Assembly: GCA_964589175.1 (NCBI GenBank)
Contig: CAZPRY010000007.1
Location: forward strand, 55,997 to 119,996
Source: CAZPRY01 sp964589175
Lineage (GTDB): Bacteria; Fidelibacterota; UBA2242
Length of the DNA stretch: 64,000 bases
Reading direction: 5' to 3'
The position numbers were made by a program, and so were the translations under genes. Positions within the stretch are counted from its first letter, which is position 1. Each line of letters starts with the position of its first letter. The notes below the pieces were generated by a model that was not told the origin of the DNA, did not search any database, and saw nothing but the letters and a program-made list of their open reading frames with translations. Below, piece after piece: positions 1 to 9,504 of this stretch.

Positions 1-786
1 GGCTCCGACGATGTAGCCGACATCACCGGCCTGGAGGGTGTCCGCTTTGAGCCGTTTCATCTTAAAATGACCGACTTCCGTCACTTCGTACACCGAATTA
101 TTGGAGAAGAAGCGGATGACGTCGCCGGCTTTAACCTGACCTTCAAATACGCGTATGTAGGGAATCGCGCCCCGGAAGGCATCATACGTGGAATCGAAAA
201 TCAGCGCCCGCAGTGGTTTATCCGGTATTTTTTCAGGGGATGGAATTCGCTCGATGATAGCTGCAAAAACGTCCGCCAATCCCAAACCTGTCTTGGCACT
301 GGTCAGGATAATCTCTTCCTCGTCGCAGCCAATCAAATCCATAATCTGGTGTTTGGCATGCTCTACCTGCGCACCGGGCAGATCAACCTTATTGATAATC
401 GGGATGATAACCAGGTCGTTCTCAATAGCCAGATAGGCGTTGCTGACCGTCTGAGCCTCGACGCCCTGGGCCGCATCAACCAGGAGCAGCGCCCCTTCAC
501 AGGCGGCCAGACTGCGGGATACCTCATAAGTGAAATCCACATGCCCGGGTGTATCGATCAGGTTCAGGATGTAGTTTACGCCTTTCGGATCCCGGTATTC
601 CATCTGGATCGGATGGGATTTAATCGTGATCCCACGCTCGCGTTCGAGATCCATATCATCCAGCACCTGGGCTTTCATATCGCGCTGGCTGATCGTATGG
701 GTGAATTCCAGCATGCGATCGGCCAGAGTTGATTTTCCGTGATCTATGTGAGCAATGATAGAAAAATTTCGAATGCGATTATCCAT
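1..786 (-). CDS. lepA: Elongation factor 4 (LepA), N-terminal part
   Basis: This is the N-terminal 262 residues of the ribosomal back-translocase GTPase LepA/EF4; the 3' end lies outside the window. Reading from an ATG at 786 gives MDNRIRNFSIIAHIDHGKST, with the P-loop (AHIDHGKST), the switch region (RERGITIKS), the DTPGH G3 motif and the NKVD G4 motif, followed by the start of the EF-Tu-like second domain. LepA is about 600 residues in the family, so less than half is visible. The MDNRIRNF start and GITIKSH switch sequence fit LepA rather than EF-G, TypA or IF2. It is the last visible gene of a minus-strand run after nadD, with an 87-base gap between them. Confidence 0.95.
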   Translation of the reverse strand, partial: MDNRIRNFSIIAHIDHGKSTLADRMLEFTHTISQRDMKAQVLDDMDLERERGITIKSHPIQMEYRDPKGVNYILNLIDTPGHVDFTYEVSRSLAACEGALLLVDAAQGVEAQTVSNAYLAIENDLVIIPIINKVDLPGAQVEHAKHQIMDLIGCDEEEIILTSAKTGLGLADVFAAIIERIPSPEKIPDKPLRALIFDSTYDAFRGAIPYIRVFEGQVKAGDVIRFFSNNSVYEVTEVGHFKMKRLKADTLQAGDVGYIVGA

Positions 787-873
787 AGCCAAAAATTTAT
801 CGAAAATCTCTCCTCGAAACAAGAAGGGTTTTGTCTATCTCCACGGATAAATTCAGCGCTGAAGGTAACGGAT

Positions 874-1470
874 TTATTGCGCTTCCGTCCGGTAAAGCTG
901 ATGTTCGCAAATATAGGCCTCTACCGCAGGGTTGACCAGGTAGCGGATCGACTCTCCGCACCGTAGTTTCTCCCTGATCCGGCTGGAGGAAATTTCGATC
1001 ACCGGCGATTGTATGAATTGCACTTCCGCCAGGAATTCCGGCTGTACGCGGCCGGGATCGAAGCCGGGGCGAGGAGCCACCAGAAGTGTGACGCGTCTCA
1101 GTATTTCCTGCGGTTGACGCCACCTGTGCAACTCCATCAAACTGTCGCTGCCGATCAGAAAATAGAAATCCTCGCGGGATAAATGATACACACGGTTGAT
1201 TGCATTGATCGTATCGATGGTGTAGGAGATGTCTGCGCGGTCGGCTTCCAGCGTGGACAGTTCGAAGCGCGGATTACCGGCAATCGCCAGTCTGACCATC
1301 GCGACTCGATGCTGAATTGCGCTGCAGTCCTGAGACGACTTGTGCGGCGCCAGATATGCCGGTAAAAATAGAATTTTATCCAGTCCGAACTGATCTAATA
1401 GCGACTCCGCAATTATCGCGTGCGCAATATGGGGAGGATCGAAGGTTCCGCCGTACAGACAGAGGCTCAT
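874..1470 (-). CDS. nadD: Nicotinate-nucleotide adenylyltransferase
   Basis: Transfers AMP from ATP to nicotinate mononucleotide to make deamido-NAD in cytosolic NAD synthesis. The 198-residue protein is full length for NadD. It opens with the nucleotidyltransferase signature GGTFDPPHIAH (residues 8-18) and has the C-terminal ISSSRIREKLR motif that binds the triphosphate; FLIGSDSL sits between them. Its ATG overlaps the stop of the upstream bamD gene as ATGA, so the two are probably translationally coupled. The pairing with an outer-membrane assembly factor has no obvious metabolic logic and may simply be a shared transcript. Confidence 0.95.
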   Translation of the reverse strand: MSLCLYGGTFDPPHIAHAIIAESLLDQFGLDKILFLPAYLAPHKSSQDCSAIQHRVAMVRLAIAGNPRFELSTLEADRADISYTIDTINAINRVYHLSREDFYFLIGSDSLMELHRWRQPQEILRRVTLLVAPRPGFDPGRVQPEFLAEVQFIQSPVIEISSSRIREKLRCGESIRYLVNPAVEAYICEHQLYRTEAQ

Positions 1471-2270
1471 TGGGGAGACTTCTTTTCCTGTTCCTTCTGA
1501 ATTTTCTTCTGCTCTTTATCCAGGGCTCGTTTCAGGACCATCAGTTTGTCTTTCCTGGCCGTCAAATCTTCTTTCGCCTGCAGATCGCCGAGCAGAGTTT
1601 CATACTCCTCAAATTTCCGCAGATGGATCAGACACAGCGCCTTGTCGAGTTTGGCAGGTATCGCCCATTGGCTGTCGTAATACGTGGCGAGTAAATTATC
1701 GAAGTAAATAATAGCCGATTCCCATTCCTGAAGTTTGATATAGAGAACCCCGGATTCATAATTTTTGCGCGCCAGTTTATTGCGTATATCCCGAATCTTC
1801 TCTTCAACCTCGCTGCGATATTTACTCTGCGGGTAAGAATCCAGAAATTCCTGGAGTGACTGCAAGGCCCGCTCGGTATTGGTCTGATCGCGTTGATACC
1901 GGGGAGATAAATTATAGTAACAACGGGCTATTTTATAGGCTCCGTCTTCCGCCAGCGGGCTGTAGCTGTAGCGCTCCGTCAGGGCCTGGTATTCGGAAAT
2001 CGCCAGTAAATAGTCTTTTTTCTGAAAGTAACTCTCGCCGACATAATATTGAGCGTCATCCGCCAACTCGCCGCCGGGGCTGTTCAGCAGCACCAGGTTG
2101 AAACTCTGGATGGCCTTCTCCCAGCGCTTCTTCTTGAATTGCTCCATGCCCTGTTCATAGTATTTCGTGTAGTCGCTGAAGGCCTGGGGCTTGACATCCG
2201 CACAGCGCATGAAAATCAGGGCAAACAGACCTGCCAGTAAACCCGTAAGATACCGCTTCATTTTTATCAT
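1467..2270 (-). CDS. bamD: Outer-membrane assembly lipoprotein BamD-like (TPR)
   Basis: Probable BamD/YfiO, the essential TPR lipoprotein that works with BamA to insert beta-barrel proteins into the outer membrane. The 267-residue product has a hydrophobic signal with Cys at residue 23, then tandem TPR units (for example KKRWEKAIQSFNLVLLNSPGGE and DAQYYVGESYFQKKDYLLAI, in two stretches). The residue before the lipobox Cys is Arg, which is atypical, so lipidation is likely but not certain. The C-terminus is a Lys/Glu-rich helix. The start at 2270 is preceded by AGGTGA at a workable distance; a second in-frame ATG lies three codons on. Length and repeat layout fit BamD; a generic TPR lipoprotein is the alternative. 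Confidence 0.8.
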   Translation of the reverse strand: MIKMKRYLTGLLAGLFALIFMRCADVKPQAFSDYTKYYEQGMEQFKKKRWEKAIQSFNLVLLNSPGGELADDAQYYVGESYFQKKDYLLAISEYQALTERYSYSPLAEDGAYKIARCYYNLSPRYQRDQTNTERALQSLQEFLDSYPQSKYRSEVEEKIRDIRNKLARKNYESGVLYIKLQEWESAIIYFDNLLATYYDSQWAIPAKLDKALCLIHLRKFEEYETLLGDLQAKEDLTARKDKLMVLKRALDKEQKKIQKEQEKKSPQ

Positions 2271-2323
2271 AAATTCATTTCACCTATGGTGATTCCGTTA
2301 TTTTACTAATTCTATTTGCCCGG

Positions 2324-3229
2324 CTAGAACGCCAGATTGAGGCTGACACCGCGCAACGGATTACGCTGGCGATAGTCAGTGATCAGGCCGAGGTGCCAGC
2401 TGACCTGGGTTTCCCCTTTAAATTTTTTGGCCGCGATATTAGCGTCGAAGGCGCTGATCAGGTGGTTAAACATCAGGACAGTCACAAAATTGGTCGCCAT
2501 CTTGAGCGCATCGTTTGATTCTTTACGCTGGGTCAAATAATCATTCCGGTAATCATTCATATATAACGTATCTGGTTCGGTTCCATTATTCTTTACTCCG
2601 AAATCATCCCAGCCACCGGCAAACTGGTCGTATTTCCCGATATTCTCGTAAAAATCGCGAGTCTTGATTGGGGTGATATCATCGCTACCGCTCGCCATCA
2701 GGGAAACCCAGCCCGGAACATACTTATTCAGCGTGTCCGCCTGGGCCATATATTCCTGTTCGTTGTATTCGACGTAGATGTGATGCGATCCGAAATTCTT
2801 ACTATGGTATCCGCTCGGGCCGGACATGGTGTTCCAGAGATTATTGGCCCATTCCTGGATGTTCCAGTGGGTGTCGGCGTAATCCTCAAAATCTCCTTCC
2901 AGGCGCAGACCGCGGGATTTGCTACCGTACCACAGGCCCCAGCCGGCGGCCTCAATCCCGGCATAGATCAAGGCTCTCCACTTGGCCCCGGCGTACAATT
3001 GGCCGGTACCCGGAACTACGGCTGAGAACAGAAAGGCCCGTCCGGGAGATTTGATATATTGAAAAGTGGTATCAACACCCTCATCGGATTCCCCGTACTT
3101 CAGCTGGTTTATGAATTGGCCGCGCAGGACCGAATTCTGATCCTGATTTGCGGGGAGTTCCTGGGCCCCCGCCAAGCTCAGGATCAAGGCAACTGTCAAA
3201 ACAATCAGGGTTAGTATTCTGCTGCTCAT
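2324..3229 (-). CDS. DUF5683-like membrane-associated protein
   Basis: A 301-residue exported or membrane protein of unknown function. The N-terminus is a signal-like helix (LTLIVLTVALILSLAGAQE). Around residues 60-105 it carries SPGRAFLFSAVVPGTGQLYA followed by a Gly/Trp-rich hydrophobic stretch, which resembles DUF5683 of Bacteroidota. The remainder is polar with many Asp/Tyr and ends in LRGVSLNLAF, like the last strand of a barrel or an amphipathic strand. I chose the ATG at 3229 rather than the in-frame one at 3250 because GGAGGTAAG precedes it directly and the longer form would overlap the upstream gene. It lies 10 bases after the protease/propeller/barrel gene, so the two are probably co-transcribed. 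Confidence 0.6.
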   Translation of the reverse strand: MSSRILTLIVLTVALILSLAGAQELPANQDQNSVLRGQFINQLKYGESDEGVDTTFQYIKSPGRAFLFSAVVPGTGQLYAGAKWRALIYAGIEAAGWGLWYGSKSRGLRLEGDFEDYADTHWNIQEWANNLWNTMSGPSGYHSKNFGSHHIYVEYNEQEYMAQADTLNKYVPGWVSLMASGSDDITPIKTRDFYENIGKYDQFAGGWDDFGVKNNGTEPDTLYMNDYRNDYLTQRKESNDALKMATNFVTVLMFNHLISAFDANIAAKKFKGETQVSWHLGLITDYRQRNPLRGVSLNLAF

Positions 3230-3239
3230 CTTACCTCCA

Positions 3240-6200
3240 TCAAAGTCCAAATAAAATTGTTATGTATGTTCGCCATTCACCGCCATAAATATGCGCCTCA
3301 TCGCGCCTGTCGATAAGCTCAAATTTATCCAATCCGTAGACAAAGTCTAGACTTATTGCGGTCGGATAGGCATAAAATGAAAATCCGCTGAAACGCAACT
3401 GCATGCCCACGTCGGTTTTAAAATCCGCCGTGATCTGTTGAATAACATCCGCCGGGCTATTCGCAAATTTCTTCCAGCCCAGTTGGGGATAGTCCTCAAC
3501 CTGGCTCCAGGCATTACCGGTCTCCACGTACGCGCCGACAAATGCGTTCTGCAGATTGAATACGCCCAATTGCATGTTTTTTTCAACAAACAGCGGGTGG
3601 CGCACGGTGTAATGAAAGGTCAACAGATTACGCCCTTCAATGCTGTAAAACGGGTAGCCTCTCAGCCCCGGCAGCCCTCCGGCGAAGAAATGGAAAAACG
3701 AATCCACATCCGGCATGCTGATCCAACCCAAACGCCATTTGAAATTTCCGACCATCTTTTTTAGAACGGGATACTTATGGTAAACGTTCCCTTCATGATC
3801 GATTTTCCAGTAATAATTTTTACGAAAAATTTCCCTCAGGGTGCCGAAATCCTCATAAATCCCGAATTCCTGCATGAAATTGTCGAAGTTGCGCGAAATG
3901 TTGGTGGTCATTTCGAAGCCGTTATCGGGATTCGTCTCGGAGTTGACATTGGGCAGGATTTTGCGCTTGTTCCAGCTCAGTTTCAGATAACTACCGCGAT
4001 AGTAATCATAGGTAAATCCGGAACTGTAAATTCCCTGAGATTCGATCCTCTCATCCGTGCTGGTCCGGTAACGGGCCAGCCCTGCGTCGAGACGCAGGTG
4101 GTTGAAACCGTCGATCGGGCGCGATACACCGAAGATGGCCTCGGTCAGGTAGAAGGTATAATCGGTATTGATCGGGTAACCCTTCCAGGTCAGCTTCTGG
4201 TTGAGAATATTGCGGCTGATATTGTAAAATTCGAGGAAAAAGGTGGGCTCCCACTGATGATACTCGAGCGTTACGAATAGATCACGGTCGCCGATCCGGT
4301 TCAACGAGGCCGTACCGAAAATGCTGAAGCGCTCCAGAATCTCCGAGGAATAGAAATAGAAACCCGGTTTGGCGGTACCGTAATCGATCATCAATTTGGG
4401 TAGAATGAAAATCTTGGCGAACTGGTCCCGGTACTTCTGGGGTTCGGGGAAATCCTGCTGCACCACGGCCATCATCGCCGGCTCCTGCATCGGCTCCGGA
4501 AAGTACACGGCCTCTTGCGCCGCAAGTACGGCAACCGTATCCAGCCGCGCGACTTTAAAAGCCGAATTATCGAACAGCGCAAAAACCAGCTGCCCTTGCC
4601 GGTTGACGGCCGGCATCATCGCGCCGCCGACAACATTGGTCAGCAGTTCCGTCTCCCCCGTCGCCAGTAAGCGCCGGTAGATGTTGAAAATCCCGGTCTG
4701 GTCGGAGGCGTAATACAACCATCGGCCGTCAGGGCTGTAGTAGGGATTGCGTGTATCCCAGTCGTGCCCGTCGAAAATTGTCATGGAATCCGATTCCAGG
4801 TGATACACGGAGATGTCGCGGCCGTGATTCAGGGTGTAATCGAAGGCAATCCGTTTCCCGTCCGGCGCCCAGTGGACGGAGAAGAGTTCGATACCGTCGT
4901 CAAAATGGGTCAGCTGCTTTTCTTCCCGGGATTCGAGGTCAAGCAGCACCAGGTTGGAAGTGCCGTCTTCCCCGGTGATGAACACGATTTTCTTGCCGTC
5001 GGGTGAAAGCGCGGGCAGATAAGCCCGGCGAAATTTAGTGATCTGCTTTTCTTTTTTGGTGTGTAAATCATAGTGGTAAATATCAAAATAGACCGAGCCA
5101 TGTTTATTGGGCTTGCTCTTTTTGGAATAATAAAGGTATTTGTTATCGGGTGAAAGACTGATCCGCGAATGCACTTCCGCCTTCAGCAGCCGGTCTTCGT
5201 TCGTCACCGCATTATGGACATATAACGAGGTCTGGCCGTAGTAATCACGACCTTTGTTGGAGAGATAATAAATCAGCGTGTCGGCACCCCATTCGGGATA
5301 GATCTGGGTTGTGCCATCCCCCAGAATTATTTCTCCGCTCACCGCATGTTGCCGGATTCGTTCGGTCTTTGCGGCGTAATCTTTTTCAAGCGTGTTTTTC
5401 CAGTCCCGGTAAATTTCGTCAGCCGATACTCCGGTAGCCTTCTTCAGAGCGCTGGTAACAGAAAATTGCAGCGGTGCCGACAACAGGTCCATCATCCGCG
5501 GGCAAATTTCGGAACCGAAGCGCCCGGTCAAATATCGTACAAACGCATAGCCCTGGTTGTACACCGATTCGTTGCCGATGCCTCTTTTACCGAAGCTGCC
5601 CATTTGGTCGAGGCTCAGCAGGTGATGATTCAAAACACGGTCGCGCAGGAGCATGTCCCGGTGCGTATCCCAGAGATCGTTGGTCGATCCCGGGTACTGG
5701 AACTGCGCCACACCTTCCGCCAGCCACATCGGCATCACAAGGCCCGGCAGCGGGTAGGAGGCGATCACGCGCGGATAACCGTAAACGACATCGTCCCGCT
5801 TTTCATCCTCGTAGTCGATGACCTGCAGGTAGGCAGCCGGAATACTGCGCGGTAATTTCATCGCCTTTTGCAGGCTGACGATATGGGCGAATTCATGCGC
5901 GATTACGTCTCTCAGCCACTGATGGTTGCCGCGCAGCAGGAAGTCCAGCGGCGTCGCCCAGAGCTCGATCTTATTGTCGTAATAATAGGTCGCGCCGTTC
6001 GAGTAATCATCATAATCCTTGACGTACAGGTGCGTCTTGGAATCCGGTTCGAAATTGTAAAATGAAGTTATCGGACCGTAAACGGCCTCGCCGATTAGAG
6101 CCGTCTCTTTGGCGGTCCATTCCGCCCCTTCATGATAATGAATTTTGAAGTGCGGAGTCTCGAAACTCAGCCAGTCCAATTCGGGATGATTATATCGTTC

Positions 6201-6278
6201 CTGAGCAAAGATTATAACCGTACCGATTAAAAGAGTCAATATTGCAGATAGAATTTTCGGGAATATTTTTGCGATCAA
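3240..6278 (-). CDS. Surface metalloprotease-like protein: peptidase, TolB-type propeller and Omp85-type barrel
   Basis: A 1012-residue envelope protein in three parts. After a signal peptide (residues 1-25) comes a gluzincin-type peptidase domain with HEFAH at 128-132 and a candidate third zinc ligand, Glu188, in WLAEGVAQ. Residues about 310-620 hold WD40/TolB-like propeller units (LSPDNKYLYYSKK, LSPDGKKIVFITG, WAPDGKRIAFDY, YSPDGRWLYYASD). The last 350 residues are rich in alternating aromatic strands and carry GGLPGLRGYPF, resembling the RGY motif of Omp85/BamA barrels, ending in WRTYITILFGL. No POTRA domain is visible. The start is TTG (6278), 18 bases after the preceding gene; no in-frame ATG lies near. 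It parallels the protein at 22107-25217. The function is unknown; activity is inferred only from the motif. Confidence 0.75.
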   Translation of the reverse strand: MIAKIFPKILSAILTLLIGTVIIFAQERYNHPELDWLSFETPHFKIHYHEGAEWTAKETALIGEAVYGPITSFYNFEPDSKTHLYVKDYDDYSNGATYYYDNKIELWATPLDFLLRGNHQWLRDVIAHEFAHIVSLQKAMKLPRSIPAAYLQVIDYEDEKRDDVVYGYPRVIASYPLPGLVMPMWLAEGVAQFQYPGSTNDLWDTHRDMLLRDRVLNHHLLSLDQMGSFGKRGIGNESVYNQGYAFVRYLTGRFGSEICPRMMDLLSAPLQFSVTSALKKATGVSADEIYRDWKNTLEKDYAAKTERIRQHAVSGEIILGDGTTQIYPEWGADTLIYYLSNKGRDYYGQTSLYVHNAVTNEDRLLKAEVHSRISLSPDNKYLYYSKKSKPNKHGSVYFDIYHYDLHTKKEKQITKFRRAYLPALSPDGKKIVFITGEDGTSNLVLLDLESREEKQLTHFDDGIELFSVHWAPDGKRIAFDYTLNHGRDISVYHLESDSMTIFDGHDWDTRNPYYSPDGRWLYYASDQTGIFNIYRRLLATGETELLTNVVGGAMMPAVNRQGQLVFALFDNSAFKVARLDTVAVLAAQEAVYFPEPMQEPAMMAVVQQDFPEPQKYRDQFAKIFILPKLMIDYGTAKPGFYFYSSEILERFSIFGTASLNRIGDRDLFVTLEYHQWEPTFFLEFYNISRNILNQKLTWKGYPINTDYTFYLTEAIFGVSRPIDGFNHLRLDAGLARYRTSTDERIESQGIYSSGFTYDYYRGSYLKLSWNKRKILPNVNSETNPDNGFEMTTNISRNFDNFMQEFGIYEDFGTLREIFRKNYYWKIDHEGNVYHKYPVLKKMVGNFKWRLGWISMPDVDSFFHFFAGGLPGLRGYPFYSIEGRNLLTFHYTVRHPLFVEKNMQLGVFNLQNAFVGAYVETGNAWSQVEDYPQLGWKKFANSPADVIQQITADFKTDVGMQLRFSGFSFYAYPTAISLDFVYGLDKFELIDRRDEAHIYGGEWRTYITILFGL

Positions 6279-6296
6279 ATCTCAGCTCATTCTGTG

Positions 6297-9200
6297 CTAT
6301 CGAATTATCATTACTTTGACGATCTTACTGATCGATTCACTGCCCTGCTGCGCTTTTACAACGGCAAAATACACGCCGCTCTGAACGCCGGAGACATCCC
6401 AGACTGTTTCGTTATAATCACCGACGAGGGGATCTTCATCCGTTAGCGCAGCCACGAAATCTCCGGCCAGATCGTAGACCTGGATCGAAACACGGCAGGA
6501 TTTCCGGACGAAATAGCGGAATGCCGTTTCGTTACCTTTTACCGGATTGGGCCAATTGAAAACACGCTGCAGATCAAGCAGTTCGTCCGGCGGCGGAGCT
6601 TGCGTATCGGATTTAATCGAGATGGAAAAATTGCGCTGGGGATTGCTGCCGTAGGCAGTCCACATAATATCCGTCAACTGCCCCGCAGAGAGTTTACGCG
6701 CATTCAACTGAGTGCCGGCGGCATCCACAGAAACGTGTACGATCCCGTCGGGCGAATCCAGCAATAGGACGCTGTTGCCATTGTAGACGGGAAGCGTGAC
6801 GGGGAAATTCGGGAGCAGCTGGCCCTTGCGGTCGAAGGCTGCAATGCCGACACCATGAATTCCGGCGAGGAGCGTCAGCCGCCCGGCGTCATCACAGCTT
6901 GTCAGCAGGTAAGGATCGAAATAACTGTAGTTGAATTGGTTCGGAATCGACGCCGGAAAATTGGCTTCCAATACCAATCGCTCTGTGAAGACGTAGATGT
7001 GCGCCGAATCGGCCAAGGCGATCTCGATTTTGTCATCTCCGTCGATATCCGCCAGGACCGGGAACGGGTAATAATTTTTCAGTGGATAGGAAAATTGCCG
7101 GATGTTTTCCGGTTCCGCCAAAGCTGCATCCAGAACGGTGACGATTCTATCTTCCCCGCAAAGGACCACATCCGCCACGCTGTTGTCGTCCAGCCAGCCG
7201 ACCACCATATCGCCGATCATCGTCAGGTCGACATCGGTCAGCAGTTGCAGCGCCAGCGGCGCAGTTTCCAGCAGGTATAATTCCCCTTCCCCGCTAACAG
7301 CGAAAACCTGATCGGCATCCCCTGCTAGTCGCGCAATAGGCTCCGGCACGGAAATCTGTTCCGGACCGTAGCGCAAGATATTTTGGTCCGTTGCCGAATC
7401 GTAGAATGAAAAGAGCGGCTTGCCATGGAGAATCATTGCATTGGAAGTGAGCACTGCCGCCGGGAAGGACTCCCGGTTGGCGTATTGCAGCCGATTATTG
7501 AGCAGGCGATAACGGTACAGACTCAGGCTGCCGTCAGTCTCCACAGTCGGGATATAGACGGAAATCTCGCCCGCATCGACGGCCAGCAGCGGCGTAGCAA
7601 TGGTCGACAGATTGCTCGTAAAGCCAGTCGAGATCCGTTGCAGAATCATCCCCTGAGAATCGATCAGGAAAAGACTGTCCCGGTCCACCACAACGAAGTT
7701 CAAGACTCCGTCTTCCGCTCCTGTATCGAGCTGCAGCAGCCCCAGAATTTTTCGATCCTGACCCAATGGAAGGGGAAAATTTCCAAGGTTCCGATCCAGA
7801 TGAATACGGAAATTCATCTGTTCGCCGGCGGGACCAATTTGATCAATCGCGATCCCGGTGTAAGCATTGGCATAACTGCGCGACGAAGGTTGGGTGGAGT
7901 TCGTCAATCCGACACTGCGGATGGAGTCTTCCGGATATTCGGGATTCAAATCCCAGAAGCCGTCATTTCCGGCAAACCACGGATCGAAGTACCAGCCGAT
8001 GTCGACATTCGCGCCGAAGAGCTGGCCTTCATAGCCAAGGTCCTGGGCGCCGTCGCCTTCCTCGAGATCAACCCCGCGGTGCTCCCGGTCGATATTGACT
8101 TTATTGGCTGAAAGATTTGCCTCGATCACCGATTCGTCGATGTGCCAGATCAGCAATCCCGATCCGGGCAACCCGGCATCATACCGCGGCACGGACAGCA
8201 GGACTCCCGTTCGCGCCGAGAATTCCGCCTGCAGTGAATCGCGGATCAGCGGGAAAATCAGCGGCCATCTCTCCTCGCCGTTGTCTTTGTAAATTTTATA
8301 CTGAATACTGTCGAGACTGACGCCCGGGCGCAGTTCGGCGTTGCGGTTCTCTACCAGGAAATATTCGTTTTCATCGATCGGAACCTTCCAGATGGATGAA
8401 GTCGTCGCCGTCTCGGCGTTTTGCAGCGTGATCTCCTGATCCGTCCCGGCCGGCAGCGGTTCTTCCCAACCCATAAAAACGCGTGACCAGGCCGTCGGAA
8501 GAGGCGGAATCAAACCGTTCAGATTGGCGGAACCCTGGTCCATCAAACCGAACTTGCCGACGCCGGTTTCACCGGTTTCGGTATTGTACAATCCCGGCAA
8601 TCCCAGATAGAAGCCGGTCATGAAGGCGAAGGTGCCGTTCAAGCCGATCTGGTAGGCACATGGTTCGTCGGCTCCGCCGAAAACTTCCTCCCAGTTCGAG
8701 AACAGCAGATGGTTTTGGGTTTCCGGTAAAATCATACCGGATACAATCAGATCATTGCCGCCGTCGACCGGGATACCCGCAAACGACGCATTTCCCGGAG
8801 CAGCAAAGAGGGCCAGGTCACCGGTATTCAGATAAACCGAGGGAATATCGTAGGGCGTCGGATCCAAATCCAGATCGAAATCCTGCCCCACCCCGGCGTG
8901 GAATACAACCACGAGATCATAATCCGCGAACTGCAAATCCGCGTCCGCCAGTTGCACGGCTTCGTAAAATAGTTGCGCCAGGCGGGTATCCACCGAGTCT
9001 TTCACTAGAAACGGGTGGTAATATTCCATTTTACGGGGCAGCTGATAAGTCAGCGCGTCGTCGAGCGGATAGACCTCCGAACGCAGCGTATCAAGAAGCA
9101 GATGGCCTTTGGACACATGGCCGTAGTAGTTGGAAAGCGCCCGGATATGATCCTTGAAATAAGCCCTGTTATGCGGCGGTGGATCGACCACCAGGGAGGC

Positions 9201-9437
9201 GCAGACCGTGTCCTGGGCGGTGGTTAAAAACCGGCCGTCGCCGGTCGTGTAATCGCTTTCATCCGGGATAAAAGAAACCCGTAACGCACAGATTGATATG
9301 TTATTACTATGTGTCTGAACTTCTACAAGCCGCTTCCCCGTTTGCAGGGAAGGGCTAATTCGCCGCGTCGCGGAATCATTCGCCGCGAATAAAATATGGC
9401 ATACCAGCAGAGCAAAAATAAGACGATGTATTTTCAT
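6297..9437 (-). CDS. T9SS-sorted M6-like protein lacking the HExxH motif
   Basis: A 1046-residue secreted protein. The N-terminus is a signal peptide (FALLVCHILFA). Residues about 45-350 follow the M6 (immune inhibitor A-like) peptidase pattern, including FYLGLPGLYN and GVGKFGLMD, but where active members have HExxH this protein reads FMTGF (272-276), so zinc binding and catalysis are probably lost. The middle holds an FG-GAP or propeller-like region (DIDGDDKIEIALAD, around 800). The C-terminus has WPNPVKGNETAFRYFV, then VYDLAGDFV and SGVYFAVV, the layout of a T9SS type A sorting domain (last ~85 residues). It is transcribed after the PorV-like gene and before the Omp85-type protease gene. 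Confidence 0.75.
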   Translation of the reverse strand: MKIHRLIFALLVCHILFAANDSATRRISPSLQTGKRLVEVQTHSNNISICALRVSFIPDESDYTTGDGRFLTTAQDTVCASLVVDPPPHNRAYFKDHIRALSNYYGHVSKGHLLLDTLRSEVYPLDDALTYQLPRKMEYYHPFLVKDSVDTRLAQLFYEAVQLADADLQFADYDLVVVFHAGVGQDFDLDLDPTPYDIPSVYLNTGDLALFAAPGNASFAGIPVDGGNDLIVSGMILPETQNHLLFSNWEEVFGGADEPCAYQIGLNGTFAFMTGFYLGLPGLYNTETGETGVGKFGLMDQGSANLNGLIPPLPTAWSRVFMGWEEPLPAGTDQEITLQNAETATTSSIWKVPIDENEYFLVENRNAELRPGVSLDSIQYKIYKDNGEERWPLIFPLIRDSLQAEFSARTGVLLSVPRYDAGLPGSGLLIWHIDESVIEANLSANKVNIDREHRGVDLEEGDGAQDLGYEGQLFGANVDIGWYFDPWFAGNDGFWDLNPEYPEDSIRSVGLTNSTQPSSRSYANAYTGIAIDQIGPAGEQMNFRIHLDRNLGNFPLPLGQDRKILGLLQLDTGAEDGVLNFVVVDRDSLFLIDSQGMILQRISTGFTSNLSTIATPLLAVDAGEISVYIPTVETDGSLSLYRYRLLNNRLQYANRESFPAAVLTSNAMILHGKPLFSFYDSATDQNILRYGPEQISVPEPIARLAGDADQVFAVSGEGELYLLETAPLALQLLTDVDLTMIGDMVVGWLDDNSVADVVLCGEDRIVTVLDAALAEPENIRQFSYPLKNYYPFPVLADIDGDDKIEIALADSAHIYVFTERLVLEANFPASIPNQFNYSYFDPYLLTSCDDAGRLTLLAGIHGVGIAAFDRKGQLLPNFPVTLPVYNGNSVLLLDSPDGIVHVSVDAAGTQLNARKLSAGQLTDIMWTAYGSNPQRNFSISIKSDTQAPPPDELLDLQRVFNWPNPVKGNETAFRYFVRKSCRVSIQVYDLAGDFVAALTDEDPLVGDYNETVWDVSGVQSGVYFAVVKAQQGSESISKIVKVMIIR

Positions 9438-9504
9438 TTTGTGACAACAATTGAAGTAAAATTATCGATATTTCACCAGATCTGAATCGGCCTCCGGATC
9501 TGCT

